Shown piece by piece: positions 24,796-33,450 of a stretch of DNA of 44,255 nt. The translations under genes were made by a program, and so were the position numbers. The first letter of the stretch is position 1. The number at the start of each line of letters is the position of its first letter. This stretch comes from Ruminiclostridium cellobioparum DSM 1351 = ATCC 15832 (GTDB taxonomy: Bacteria; Bacillota; Clostridia; Acetivibrionales; DSM-1351). The stretch is from contig NZ_JHYD01000049.1 in the NCBI RefSeq assembly GCF_000621505.1, positions 1 to 44,255 of the forward strand. Reading direction: 5' to 3'. Under the pieces are notes generated by a model. That model was not told where the DNA came from. It saw only the letters and a program-made list of their open reading frames with translations, and made no database searches.

Positions 24796-27700
24796 ATGTC
24801 AAACCAAATCAAGCGTATGAAGTATTTTAACGGTTTGTTGCTGAAAGAAGAAGACCTTGCTCTTGAGCAGGAATACCACATGAAACTTCAGCGTCTTCAT
24901 AACAGATTTTTTCACGACTGGGGAGTTGTAGACGGGCTGGCCGTCAACCCGGTGGGTGGCTATCCCAAGGTCACTGTATCACAGGGGCTTGCGCTCAATA
25001 GAATAGCAAAGGATGATACAAATGAGAAGTTCAGCCAGGAAATCTGGATTTGTGACGGCCATCCTGACAACCCTGTTGATTTATCGGAGTATGATGTAAA
25101 TACCGATATATATATTACGGCAGTATATGAAGAGGCTGATGCCGACAAAGACAGTAAAAAGGGCGGAGACAAGGAAATACACATATGGGAGCGCGGCAGG
25201 ATAAAACACAGCAGCAAGCCGCCTGTCGATCCCAGCAGGGAAATCGTTTTAGCCAGAGTAAGACTGATTCCTTCCAGTTCGGGCGGAAAGGTAATAGGCG
25301 AAGTGTCCGAAAAAGAATCCGACGGTATAACCCAGGTCCGTAAATATGCCGTTACTCAGGGTACGGCACAGGAATTTGCAAAAATATACATAGGCGAAAA
25401 GGACAAACTGAACCTGCCCAGCATAGGTGGATTAATTGACCGGACACTGGGGCAGAATGACGGCCTTGAAGTACGTTCACCCTATACCAAGTTTTCCGGA
25501 AAGGTTATCAGCGGTGAGTTGAAAACAAACGGTAATGCCAGCGTTAACGGCGTTTTCACGGTTAATGCAAACAACAGTGAAGTTTTTAAGGTTGATTCCA
25601 GCGGAGCGGTTAAAATTGCAAAAAATGCAGCCGTAACAGGAACCCTTTCAGCTGCCGGGGGTTTGAGTGTGAACGGAGAGAATACAACATTAAATACAAC
25701 AAATGTTGTTATGACCGGAAATATGCTAACTGTTAACAAGTACACTCCCAACCAGGATGAAACCGAACCCAGGATGCAGAGCAGCGGGGTGGAGGTATTC
25801 AGGGGCGGGACCATACCAAATGCAAAGCTTTTGTGGGATGAGAACAAGGGGACCTGGAGAGCGGGGACCGATGCCGGCGGAAATGAAGCGGAAAGCGGAA
25901 TATATGATCTGGCTTATGGCCCTGATTGGGATAAGATGCATGACGGCTCAAATGCCGACACCCTCCACAAGCATGGTACTATCAGCGATCCGGATGATAA
26001 TCCCGTCCTGACTGCAGACGACAGTGGAAATGTAAATATTAAGAATAAAGTTATAGTCAACGGAAGTGTGGTAGCAAAGAGCGGTATTGAAGTCCCCAGT
26101 GAGAAGGACAATGCCAAGCTGGTGTGGAATGAAACCGACAAGCACTGGCAGATAGGACTTGGAGCCGACATGTACAACATTCCCTACGGACAGTCCTGGC
26201 AGGACCTGACCACGGGAACAAATGCAGATATGCTTCATAACCACAGTGAATTTTATAACAGTGACAGAACACTGGTAATGGGTGCGACTCCCACAGGGGA
26301 TGTGAAAGTCTATTCCGATCTCTCAGTGGCAAAGAATCTCATTGTAGAAGGAGAACTGATTGCTTTAAAGGGAAAGCAATACCAGGAGATTGAACAGATT
26401 GTAACAAAAAACGTCATACTGGTAAACAAGCCTGACGATAATCAGACACCTTTTTTTGAAGGTGGTTTGGAGGTATACCGCGGAGACGAATTGCCAAATG
26501 CAAGACTTATATGGGACGAAGGCAGCGACAGCTGGAAGATTGGTACAGGCAGCAGCATGACGGTCATACCCAGCGGCATTGAACTGGAATATCTGACGCA
26601 CGGTCAAAATGCCGATCAGCTGCACAGGCACGGGAGCCTTGTAGACGAAGAGGATGCTGCGGTAGTTTATATAGACAGTGACGGAAACACCAAAATAGGC
26701 AGTGATCTGACTGTAACCGGCGATATTTCCGTCGGGAGCAATGCTTCAATAAAGGGTGATGTCTCCCTCGAGGGTTCGATTGTAGTAAAAGGGGATCTTC
26801 AGGTTGACGGGACCAAGACCGTTAAGAACGTAAAGACAATTGAAGTTGATGACAATGTAATTGTAGTAAACAAATACACCGGAAGAAGTCAGCCCATAAG
26901 TAATGAGGGAGGGCTGGAGGTCTACCGGGGATCCGACCCCAATGCTAAAATTGTCTGGAATGAGGCAGAGAAAAAGTGGAAGATCGGCACCGGGGACAAT
27001 ATGAAGGATTTGCCATATGGGGATAAATGGGATTCACTCACCAAAATGTCTTCAGCCGATACGCTCCATACCCACAGCGTAGTAAGTGACAAAAAAGGTA
27101 CCCCTGTGATAAATGTAAACTCCAGCGGTGACATCAGTATAAACAAGAATACAAAAGTTACCGGAACACTGGCTGTCAGCGGTCCGATGACCATATCGGG
27201 CGATCTTGAAGTATTGGGAAACCTGAGCTCGGTAGACAATGTAATTAAAAAGATAGACAGTGAAGTTGACGGCAATACATTGATTCTGAACAAGTTTACC
27301 GGAGAAAATCCTCCGCTGAATGAGAGCGGCATAGAAATATTCCGCGGTGAAGCAAAACCAAAGGCCAGGATGATCTGGGATGAAAATGCAGGAATCTGGA
27401 AAATGGGTCTGGGAGAAGATTTGAGGGAAGTTCCCTCGGGAAAGGCATGGGAGAAGCTCACAGCAAAGAAGAATGCAGACTCCCTGCACAGCCACGGCCA
27501 GATCTATAATGAAAAAGGAGATATACTTGCCTTAAGTACACGGGTTTCGGGAAATATAGATGTTGCCCATGACCTCACAGTAGGTCAGGATCTGGCTGTA
27601 CTTGGAAATCTGGAGGTTAAAGGCGGCCTGACCCGGATAAGCAGTTCAAACATAGAAATAATCGGCAATTCCCTTATTCTGAACAGGTTTGATACAGGGG

Positions 27701-30453
27701 AGCTGAAAAAGGTTGACAGTACGATTTCAGTTTACAGGGGGGTTACTGAGAACAGCGCCATACTGGCCTGGGATGAAACCAACGGCAACTGGAAGATCGG
27801 TATGGCCAACAGTCCGAAGCTCTTAAGGATAAGCCAGGATGGGAGTATACATTCCGCTTCGGCAATCATTGACGATGAGATAAATGCGGGAAGTGCATAT
27901 ATAAATGGCAGCCTTAGGGTTAAAGACGGTATACAGATCGACAGGGGAGAAGAACCCGACCCCGTTATCAAATGGATCACAGATACAAATCAATGGATTA
28001 TAGGAGTCGGTCAGGAAGGTTTTATATGCGCCGACAGCACCGGTAAAGTCGGTATTGGAAACCAGGCGCCCAAAGAGAGACTTGATGTTTCAGGGAATGC
28101 AATTGTAAACGGTAATATGGAGGTTACAGGTGATTCCAACGTTACCGGGATTTTAACGGCCGGAAGTGCTGAAATTACCGGAAGTCTTCAGGTTATGGGC
28201 GATTTTTCCCTTAAAATGGACGATCTTTCCCTTAAAAAGGGGATAGAAGTAGACAGGAATACTGAGGTATTAAAGCGCGATCCGGCCAGAATTGTATGGG
28301 ATGAGGATACACAGGGCTGGTATTACGGTGTGGGCGATGATCTGAAGGAGATATCATCCGGTGATTCCCGACAACAAAATAATCTTTATGCCAAGGACAA
28401 TCAAACAGTTTCTGTCAAGTCGGACCAGTATGGGAATGTTTCCATAGGCACTCAGGACCCAAAGGCAAGACTGGATGTATCGGGGGATACAATCATTAAT
28501 GGTAAAATAACCGTTAAAAATACTGTGGAAACATCCGGCAGTGCTGTGTTCGGAGGAAAGGTCACGGCAAGGGAATGCTATGAAGTGTACAGAGCTCCGG
28601 GTGAAGAGATCGCAAAATTATACTGGAATGAAGACAGCGATACCTGGCAGGCAGGTTTGGAGAACAGTCTCAAGAACATATCACTGGCAGGACATACTCA
28701 TAACAGCTTGTATTCGGGAAGTTCGGCTGCAGTGAATGTTGACGGCAGCGGAAATGTTGCGATAGGAAAATCAGCGGCAGATGCAAAACTTGATGTCAGC
28801 GGGAACATAAAGGCCGTAGGGATAGCAGCCTCGGGTTCAATAACCGCGGAGGCAACTTTAAAGGGTGCCAATGCCGATATCAGCGGTGTTATGAAGTCCG
28901 TTGACGGAATGATAACAAAAAATCTGACAGTCGGCGGAAATCTTACTGTAAACGGTGAGGTTGTTACAGTCAATGCCACCAATCTTGATGTGGAAGACAA
29001 TATTATAACAATAAATAAATATGATCCACAGAAAGACCCGGCAGATAAGGATGCCGGAATAGAAGCCTTCAGGGGCGGAACAGCACCCAGCGCACTTCTC
29101 ATATGGAATGAGAGGGAGGATGTCTGGCAGGCCGGCACTGCAACTGATATGAAGACATTGGGCTTCAAGGACCATCAGCATGACGAGCTCACTGCCATAA
29201 CGGAAGTTATGACTGTAAAAGACAGCAAGATCGGGATCGGTACGGCTTCTCCCTCTGAAAAGCTGGAGGTGTCCGGAAATGCTAAAATCAGTGCAAAGGT
29301 AACGGCTGGAGAATTCTATACTACCGGTAAAACCTCAGCAGCAGAATTCTACACAACCGGTAAAATTTCCGGAGCCGAAGCGGCTATCTCGGGTATTCTC
29401 GGGGCAGCTACATTGAATGCGGGAAATGTCAATGTCAGCGGAGCGCTCAATGTCAACAGCGGTATTGAATTGACCCGTGCAGGCAACGAAAAGAAAGCGC
29501 AGATCCTCTGGAGCGAAACAGATAAAAAATGGAGGGCCGGCATAGACGGGGACATGAACAGCATTTCCCTTGAAGGGCATACCCATCCTGAAATCATCAG
29601 CATTACCGGTGTTATGACAGTTAAGGGCGGAAATATGGGAATCGGCAACACCAACCCCCTTAAAAAGCTGGATGTGACCGGAGATGCGGGTATAAGCGGA
29701 AAAGTGACAGCAGCCAGCGCAGATATAAGCGGAGCTCTCTCGGCAGGAAGTCTTAGTACAGGAACTGCCACAGCAGCAACTATTACAGCGACAAGCCTGA
29801 CTGCAACCAATCTGACGGTAAACAACGGCAAGCTGAAAGCCGCCGCAGCCGACATAACAGGTATTCTTACACTGAGCAGCGGAATTGAAACTGCTGATAC
29901 CGTAAAAGGTAAAATCAGCTGGGACAGCACCGGTAAGATATGGATGGCAGGGGCAGCCGACGATATGAAGCCTGTGGAGTTTGTAGGACATAAACACCCG
30001 GTTCTCTATTCCGATAACGGAAGTGAAGCCATCAGGATAACTCCTACAGGAGATGTAGGTATCGGCAAGACCCCGGATGACGGAATAAAACTGGATATCG
30101 AAGGTGTTATACAGGCAAGTAATATCACAGCAGCAGGTGTTGCCCAGACTTCTTCGGCGGTTTACAAGGAGAATATCGAGGAGCTGCCTGTAAAAACAGC
30201 CCTGGAATTGCTGAAAAAGCTGAATCCGGTTACTTTCGACTACAAGAATAACTATCTGAAGAAACATAATATCGGGTTTATTGCCGAAGATGTGCCGGGA
30301 ATATTTACGACTTCGGACTCCCAGGCTATTTCAATAATGGATATAGTAGCGGTGCTGACCTCGGTAGTTAAAAAACAGCAGACCGAAATGACTGCCGTGA
30401 AGAAACAACTGAATACGTTGCAAAAGCAGGTTGCCCAATTAACAGGTGCCTGA
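24796..30453 (+). CDS. Giant modular fibre protein 3 (1885 aa) with HxH repeats and S74-type chaperone
   Basis: It shares the head domain of fibres 1 and 2 (MSNQIKRMKYFNGLLLKEED, then RLHNRFFHDWGVVDGLAV). From about residue 325 it consists of roughly twelve divergent copies of a unit reading G(I/L)EV.RG..P.A.L.W.E....W..G, usually followed by an H-x-H motif (HKH, HNH, HRH, HTH, HSH in the first five; HTH, HQH, HTH, HKH in the last four; missing in the middle three). Each unit then has a VxGNxxVxGxLxVxG-type beta-helix linker. The C-terminus (AVYKENIEELPVKTALELLK, then NIGFIAEDVPGIFTT) is an S74 chaperone and coiled coil. Known HxH motifs in trimeric phage fibres bind metal on the axis, and the same is inferred here. 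Confidence 0.93.
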   Translation: MSNQIKRMKYFNGLLLKEEDLALEQEYHMKLQRLHNRFFHDWGVVDGLAVNPVGGYPKVTVSQGLALNRIAKDDTNEKFSQEIWICDGHPDNPVDLSEYDVNTDIYITAVYEEADADKDSKKGGDKEIHIWERGRIKHSSKPPVDPSREIVLARVRLIPSSSGGKVIGEVSEKESDGITQVRKYAVTQGTAQEFAKIYIGEKDKLNLPSIGGLIDRTLGQNDGLEVRSPYTKFSGKVISGELKTNGNASVNGVFTVNANNSEVFKVDSSGAVKIAKNAAVTGTLSAAGGLSVNGENTTLNTTNVVMTGNMLTVNKYTPNQDETEPRMQSSGVEVFRGGTIPNAKLLWDENKGTWRAGTDAGGNEAESGIYDLAYGPDWDKMHDGSNADTLHKHGTISDPDDNPVLTADDSGNVNIKNKVIVNGSVVAKSGIEVPSEKDNAKLVWNETDKHWQIGLGADMYNIPYGQSWQDLTTGTNADMLHNHSEFYNSDRTLVMGATPTGDVKVYSDLSVAKNLIVEGELIALKGKQYQEIEQIVTKNVILVNKPDDNQTPFFEGGLEVYRGDELPNARLIWDEGSDSWKIGTGSSMTVIPSGIELEYLTHGQNADQLHRHGSLVDEEDAAVVYIDSDGNTKIGSDLTVTGDISVGSNASIKGDVSLEGSIVVKGDLQVDGTKTVKNVKTIEVDDNVIVVNKYTGRSQPISNEGGLEVYRGSDPNAKIVWNEAEKKWKIGTGDNMKDLPYGDKWDSLTKMSSADTLHTHSVVSDKKGTPVINVNSSGDISINKNTKVTGTLAVSGPMTISGDLEVLGNLSSVDNVIKKIDSEVDGNTLILNKFTGENPPLNESGIEIFRGEAKPKARMIWDENAGIWKMGLGEDLREVPSGKAWEKLTAKKNADSLHSHGQIYNEKGDILALSTRVSGNIDVAHDLTVGQDLAVLGNLEVKGGLTRISSSNIEIIGNSLILNRFDTGELKKVDSTISVYRGVTENSAILAWDETNGNWKIGMANSPKLLRISQDGSIHSASAIIDDEINAGSAYINGSLRVKDGIQIDRGEEPDPVIKWITDTNQWIIGVGQEGFICADSTGKVGIGNQAPKERLDVSGNAIVNGNMEVTGDSNVTGILTAGSAEITGSLQVMGDFSLKMDDLSLKKGIEVDRNTEVLKRDPARIVWDEDTQGWYYGVGDDLKEISSGDSRQQNNLYAKDNQTVSVKSDQYGNVSIGTQDPKARLDVSGDTIINGKITVKNTVETSGSAVFGGKVTARECYEVYRAPGEEIAKLYWNEDSDTWQAGLENSLKNISLAGHTHNSLYSGSSAAVNVDGSGNVAIGKSAADAKLDVSGNIKAVGIAASGSITAEATLKGANADISGVMKSVDGMITKNLTVGGNLTVNGEVVTVNATNLDVEDNIITINKYDPQKDPADKDAGIEAFRGGTAPSALLIWNEREDVWQAGTATDMKTLGFKDHQHDELTAITEVMTVKDSKIGIGTASPSEKLEVSGNAKISAKVTAGEFYTTGKTSAAEFYTTGKISGAEAAISGILGAATLNAGNVNVSGALNVNSGIELTRAGNEKKAQILWSETDKKWRAGIDGDMNSISLEGHTHPEIISITGVMTVKGGNMGIGNTNPLKKLDVTGDAGISGKVTAASADISGALSAGSLSTGTATAATITATSLTATNLTVNNGKLKAAAADITGILTLSSGIETADTVKGKISWDSTGKIWMAGAADDMKPVEFVGHKHPVLYSDNGSEAIRITPTGDVGIGKTPDDGIKLDIEGVIQASNITAAGVAQTSSAVYKENIEELPVKTALELLKKLNPVTFDYKNNYLKKHNIGFIAEDVPGIFTTSDSQAISIMDIVAVLTSVVKKQQTEMTAVKKQLNTLQKQVAQLTGA
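25786..30110 (+). repeat. About 12 protein-level repeats of 90-170 aa within the giant fibre
   Basis: The repeats are evident in protein sequence but diverged in DNA. Recognition strings in order: SGVEVFRGG, SGIEVPSEK, GGLEVYRGD, GGLEVYRGS, SGIEIFRGE, STISVYRGV, DGIQIDRGE, KGIEVDRNT, CYEVYRAPG, AGIEAFRGG, SGIELTRAG and SGIETADTV. The first five are regular (HxH after a WxxL...NAD segment); the last four use GH.H or DH.H. Confidence 0.85.
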
Positions 30454-30475
30454 TATATCATTCCATTGAATTGAA

Positions 30476-30513
30476 ACAAGGAAGCCCGTGATTTTTGTCA
30501 CGGGCCTCCTTGT
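30476..30513. terminator. Long hairpin between convergent fibre and htrA-like genes
   Basis: ACAAGGA plus GCCCGTGA (30476-30491) pairs with TCACGGGC plus TCCTTGT (30498-30513) with a single internal mismatch. It lies 23 bases after the giant fibre stop and 60 bases beyond the end of the opposing protease gene. The T-run is weak on both sides; it probably serves as a bidirectional terminator ending the injection-system transcript. Confidence 0.75.
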
Positions 30514-30573
30514 GAATTTAATAGGGGTAAAACCAACCACGATATGGGGTTTATACGAATTTTGGATAATTTC

Positions 30574-31875
30574 TTATTTGTCTTCACTGAAGGTTATACT
30601 CAAGGTAACTTCCTTACCGTCTCTTGAAACTACGGCACTCACAGTATCACCGGCTTTATGGTTTTTTTTGACGGCATCCAGGTCGGCCATGGATTCTATC
30701 TTTGAACCGTCAAGTTTTACAAGGACATCCCCTTTATGGATACCGGCAGCTTCGGCAGCTCCTCCCTGTGTGACTTCGGAGATATAAACTCCGACGGGCA
30801 GATCATACATTCTGGAGATTTCGGCTGTGACCTCCTGGGCGGATATTCCGATCAATGGCTTTCCTTTTACATATCCATAGGTCTTTAACTGATCAACTAT
30901 GGGTTTCGCAGTGTTCATAGGGATTGCAAAGCCCAGTCCTTCAATGCCTTCAACTGAAATTTTTGCTGAATTTATTCCGATTACCTGTCCTTTTTTATTT
31001 ACAAGGGCACCACCGCTGTTGCCCGGATTTATAGCTGCATCAGTCTGAATAAGGGTCAAGCTGTTATCTCCTGTTTTCAGCTGCCTGTTCAGGGCACTTA
31101 TAACTCCATAGGTGACTGAACCGGCAAATTCCATACCCAGCGGATTGCCTATGGCAACTGCTGGATCTCCAACTTCGACCTCTGACGAATCACCCAGCTC
31201 TGCGGCAGGAAGGTTTGTCAGATCAATTTTTATAACCGCAAGATCATTTTCACTGTCACCGCCGATAAATTTGGCCTTTGCTTCCCTTTTATCCGGCAGA
31301 TAAACGGTCAGTGCAGTATTGGCAGCACCATTCTTGGGGTCGGCGTATTGTACCACATGATAGTTTGTTATTATATAGCCGTCCTCTGTAAAAATAATTC
31401 CTGAACCTTCAGAGTCGGAGGTTGAGGACCTGCTGCTGTAAAAAGGTGACTGCCTTGTATTTGGAACCGACATTTTAATTCCCACTATTGACGGTCCGAC
31501 TTTTTTTGCTATCTGTGCCACGGTCAGTTCACCCGTGCCCGTGCTGAACAAATTTGTGGCCTTTACATTGTCAGTTGCTGTGGAAAGCTTTGTAGGCGAT
31601 GAACCTCCATCACTCGAGGTTTGGGTGACGGCAGCTTGTTTTAGAGAGTTTACCTGGCTGTCCAGCTGCCGGGAGAAATTCGAATACATAACACCGCCCA
31701 CTGCAAAGCTGGTTACCAGTGAGGTTACCAGAACCAGCGAAAGATAAGTAATAAATCTGCCGCTCCGTTTTTTTCTGGGCTGAACCACTATTTCCTTGTA
31801 ATATCCCTGATTATCATAATTAAAGTTATATTGACTTTGGCTGTTCCAGTCATCGTTGTTAAAATTATTATTCAT
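30574..31875 (-). CDS. HtrA/DegP-like membrane-anchored serine protease with PDZ domain
   Basis: A 433-aa S1C-type protease that degrades or refolds damaged extracytoplasmic proteins. A short Asn-rich cytoplasmic tail (1-30) and a basic stop (VQPRKKRSGR) precede one membrane segment at about 41-64. The catalytic triad is visible: His173 in ITNYHVV, Asp211 in ENDLAVIKI and Ser287 in NPGNSGGAL. A single PDZ domain follows (about 330-425: GISAQEVTAEISRMYDLPVG, then AGIHKGDVLVKLDGSKIESM). Length and layout fit Gram-positive HtrA/YyxA-type proteases. The ribosome site AAGGGAG lies before the ATG on the minus strand. It is convergent with the injection-system locus and not evidently part of it. Confidence 0.95.
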   Translation of the reverse strand: MNNNFNNDDWNSQSQYNFNYDNQGYYKEIVVQPRKKRSGRFITYLSLVLVTSLVTSFAVGGVMYSNFSRQLDSQVNSLKQAAVTQTSSDGGSSPTKLSTATDNVKATNLFSTGTGELTVAQIAKKVGPSIVGIKMSVPNTRQSPFYSSRSSTSDSEGSGIIFTEDGYIITNYHVVQYADPKNGAANTALTVYLPDKREAKAKFIGGDSENDLAVIKIDLTNLPAAELGDSSEVEVGDPAVAIGNPLGMEFAGSVTYGVISALNRQLKTGDNSLTLIQTDAAINPGNSGGALVNKKGQVIGINSAKISVEGIEGLGFAIPMNTAKPIVDQLKTYGYVKGKPLIGISAQEVTAEISRMYDLPVGVYISEVTQGGAAEAAGIHKGDVLVKLDGSKIESMADLDAVKKNHKAGDTVSAVVSRDGKEVTLSITFSEDK

Positions 31876-32079
31876 AACCGACTCCCTTCCGCGTCTGTTG
31901 GACGCTTATAAGTATTTAATAATAAAGCATATGTTTTTTTGTGAATTACCTTATGCTTATATGATAGCTATTAATTATGTATATTTTACGAAGAATTAAT
32001 TAATAATTTGTTATAAAATTTAGAACAAATTGTTAACGAATGGCAGAGGAAGCGAGCAATGGTATTTTTCCGGCAAAAT

Positions 32080-32110
32080 AAATAGAGCAGGTAATGTATC
32101 ACCTGCCCTC
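32080..32110 (-). terminator. Hairpin at the end of the 84-aa gene
   Basis: GCAGGT (32087-32092) pairs with ACCTGC (32101-32106), with further AGAG/CTCT pairing. On the minus strand it is followed by TCTATTTATTTT. It overlaps the gene's stop codon. Confidence 0.5.
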
Positions 32111-32353
32111 TGTATCTTTCTTCAATTCACCGCTTTCCGGACAATATTTCTCATTGACAAAGGTGAAATCACAAGGTATTTCTTCACTGAAAATTTCAAA
32201 TAATGATTTACTGGCATTTGCATCAACATCAACAAGCACGTGCTCTTCAAGTACTGCGATAACCTTGCCGTAGCCGATAAACTTATCATCGCGGGTTATG
32301 GCTATCAGATCGTCCTGCAGAATAAATTCCTTCCTTTCACACTGAATTATCAT
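32099..32353 (-). CDS. Small hypothetical protein, beta-rich
   Basis: An 84-aa protein of unknown family. The sequence alternates hydrophobic strands (FILQDDLIAIT, FIGYGKVIAVLEEHVLVDVD) and is followed by a more polar tail with one Cys and an acidic end. This suggests a small beta-barrel of the SH3 or PRC-barrel type, a guess from pattern only. An AGGTG site precedes the ATG. It stands alone between the protease gene and the divergent ABC transporter genes, with its own hairpin at the end. Confidence 0.6.
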   Translation of the reverse strand: MIIQCERKEFILQDDLIAITRDDKFIGYGKVIAVLEEHVLVDVDANASKSLFEIFSEEIPCDFTFVNEKYCPESGELKKDTEGR

Positions 32354-32684
32354 AAATTCACCTGGCGATTAATATTAAACTCACTTTCTTATGGGAATAA
32401 ACGTTTCAAATCGTGGAGAGAATTGCTGCGAAGTATGAAAGTGGCATTATTATTTATACCCTCCAGGAGGCATATTTATACCGGTTGAAGAGGTTAATTT
32501 CACTATAAAAACCAGTAAAAAAGTATGCAAAATTTTCAAAATTACCTATCTAATATTCGTTTTCCAGATATATAATTAAATATTAGAAATGATTTTCATT
32601 TGCTCATTTTGCAACAGCAGCTTTTCCGGCTTGTATGCACATATAATTGAAGATAACAATGATAAAAAAATAATGGAGGCATAT
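32354..32684. other. Divergent intergenic region
   Basis: An AT-rich spacer between the minus-strand 84-aa gene and the plus-strand ABC genes. It contains a good -10-like TATAAT (32571-32576) without a convincing -35. The stretch around 32585-32601 (AGAAATGATTTTCATTT) is partly symmetric. No gene is seen; the open frame back to 32589 is an unsupported extension of the ABC ATPase. Confidence 0.5.
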
Positions 32685-33386
32685 ATGGGATTTGTTGAAT
32701 TTAAAAATGTGTTCAAGCGGTATAAAATGGGGCAGGTTACCATTAATGCCGCAAATGGAATAAACTTTGAGATAAACAGGGGAGAATTTGTAGTTATAGT
32801 CGGCCCGAGCGGTGCGGGAAAAACCACCGTACTCAATATTCTCGGAGGGATGGATACCTGTGATGAAGGTGAGATAATTGTTGACGGACAGAGGATAAAT
32901 GAATATAAGCCCAGACAGCTCATAACCTACAGAAGGTACAAGATAGGTTTCGTATTCCAGTTTTACAACCTTATCCAGAACCTTACTGCAAAAGAAAATG
33001 TTGAACTGGCTTCACAGATCTGCAAGGATCCCATGGATGCCGGGCAGATTCTGGTTGAAGTGGGCCTGGGAGACAGACTGGTCAATTTTCCTGCCCAGCT
33101 TTCAGGCGGAGAGCAGCAGCGCGTCGCCATAGCCAGGGCGCTTGCCAAGAAACCCAAGCTGCTCTTGTGCGATGAACCCACGGGAGCACTGGATTATACT
33201 ACCGGAAAGAGTATTCTCAAGCTGCTGCAGGATACTTGCAGGCAGAATGGAATGACAGTTATAGTAATTACCCACAATCTGGCTATAGCACCTATGGCAG
33301 ACAGGATAATAAAAATAAAAAACAGCAGGGTGGAGAGTATGGTTTTAAATGACAATCCTGTCAATGTTGAGGATATAGAATGGTAA
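32685..33386 (+). CDS. ABC transporter ATP-binding protein (MacB/LolD-type)
   Basis: A 233-aa ATPase powering the FtsX-type permease encoded next. Walker A lies at 40-47 (GPSGAGKT), the Q-loop near FVFQFYNL, the ABC signature at 139-145 (LSGGEQQ), Walker B at 159-165 (LLLCDEP) and the H-loop at VIVITHN. Such two-gene systems act as mechanotransmission or export devices for peptides, lipids or antibiotics rather than as importers. The start at 32685 is chosen because AATGGAGG lies directly upstream and the family begins with a short strand ([11 protein letters not shown]); an in-frame ATG 96 bases earlier lacks a ribosome site. Confidence 0.95.
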   Translation: MGFVEFKNVFKRYKMGQVTINAANGINFEINRGEFVVIVGPSGAGKTTVLNILGGMDTCDEGEIIVDGQRINEYKPRQLITYRRYKIGFVFQFYNLIQNLTAKENVELASQICKDPMDAGQILVEVGLGDRLVNFPAQLSGGEQQRVAIARALAKKPKLLLCDEPTGALDYTTGKSILKLLQDTCRQNGMTVIVITHNLAIAPMADRIIKIKNSRVESMVLNDNPVNVEDIEW

Positions 33387-33450
33387 CAAGTATACAAAAG
33401 TATTCAGATGGAGTCCGGAGGCTGATGTCCACCTGGAATATGGAGGTTAT

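Noticed and set aside
25786-30110. Regular repeats that could suggest a CRISPR array or DNA satellite
   Set aside because: The repeats are conserved in protein, not in DNA, lie in one open frame and vary in unit length; there are no identical short repeats with spacers.
2776-30453. Interpretation as an R-type tailocin or prophage remnant
   Set aside because: The DUF4255 cap protein, AAA ATPase and DUF6760-like ORF are eCIS hallmarks, and no capsid, portal, holin or endolysin gene is present.
30488-30787. 99-aa plus-strand frame over the end of the htrA-like gene
   Set aside because: Antisense shadow of a well-supported protease gene, with no ribosome site or family match.
32585-32601. Fur-box-like AGAAATGATTTTCATTT ahead of the ABC transporter
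   Set aside because: Only partly symmetric and several positions off the Fur consensus; AT-rich spacers give such matches by chance.
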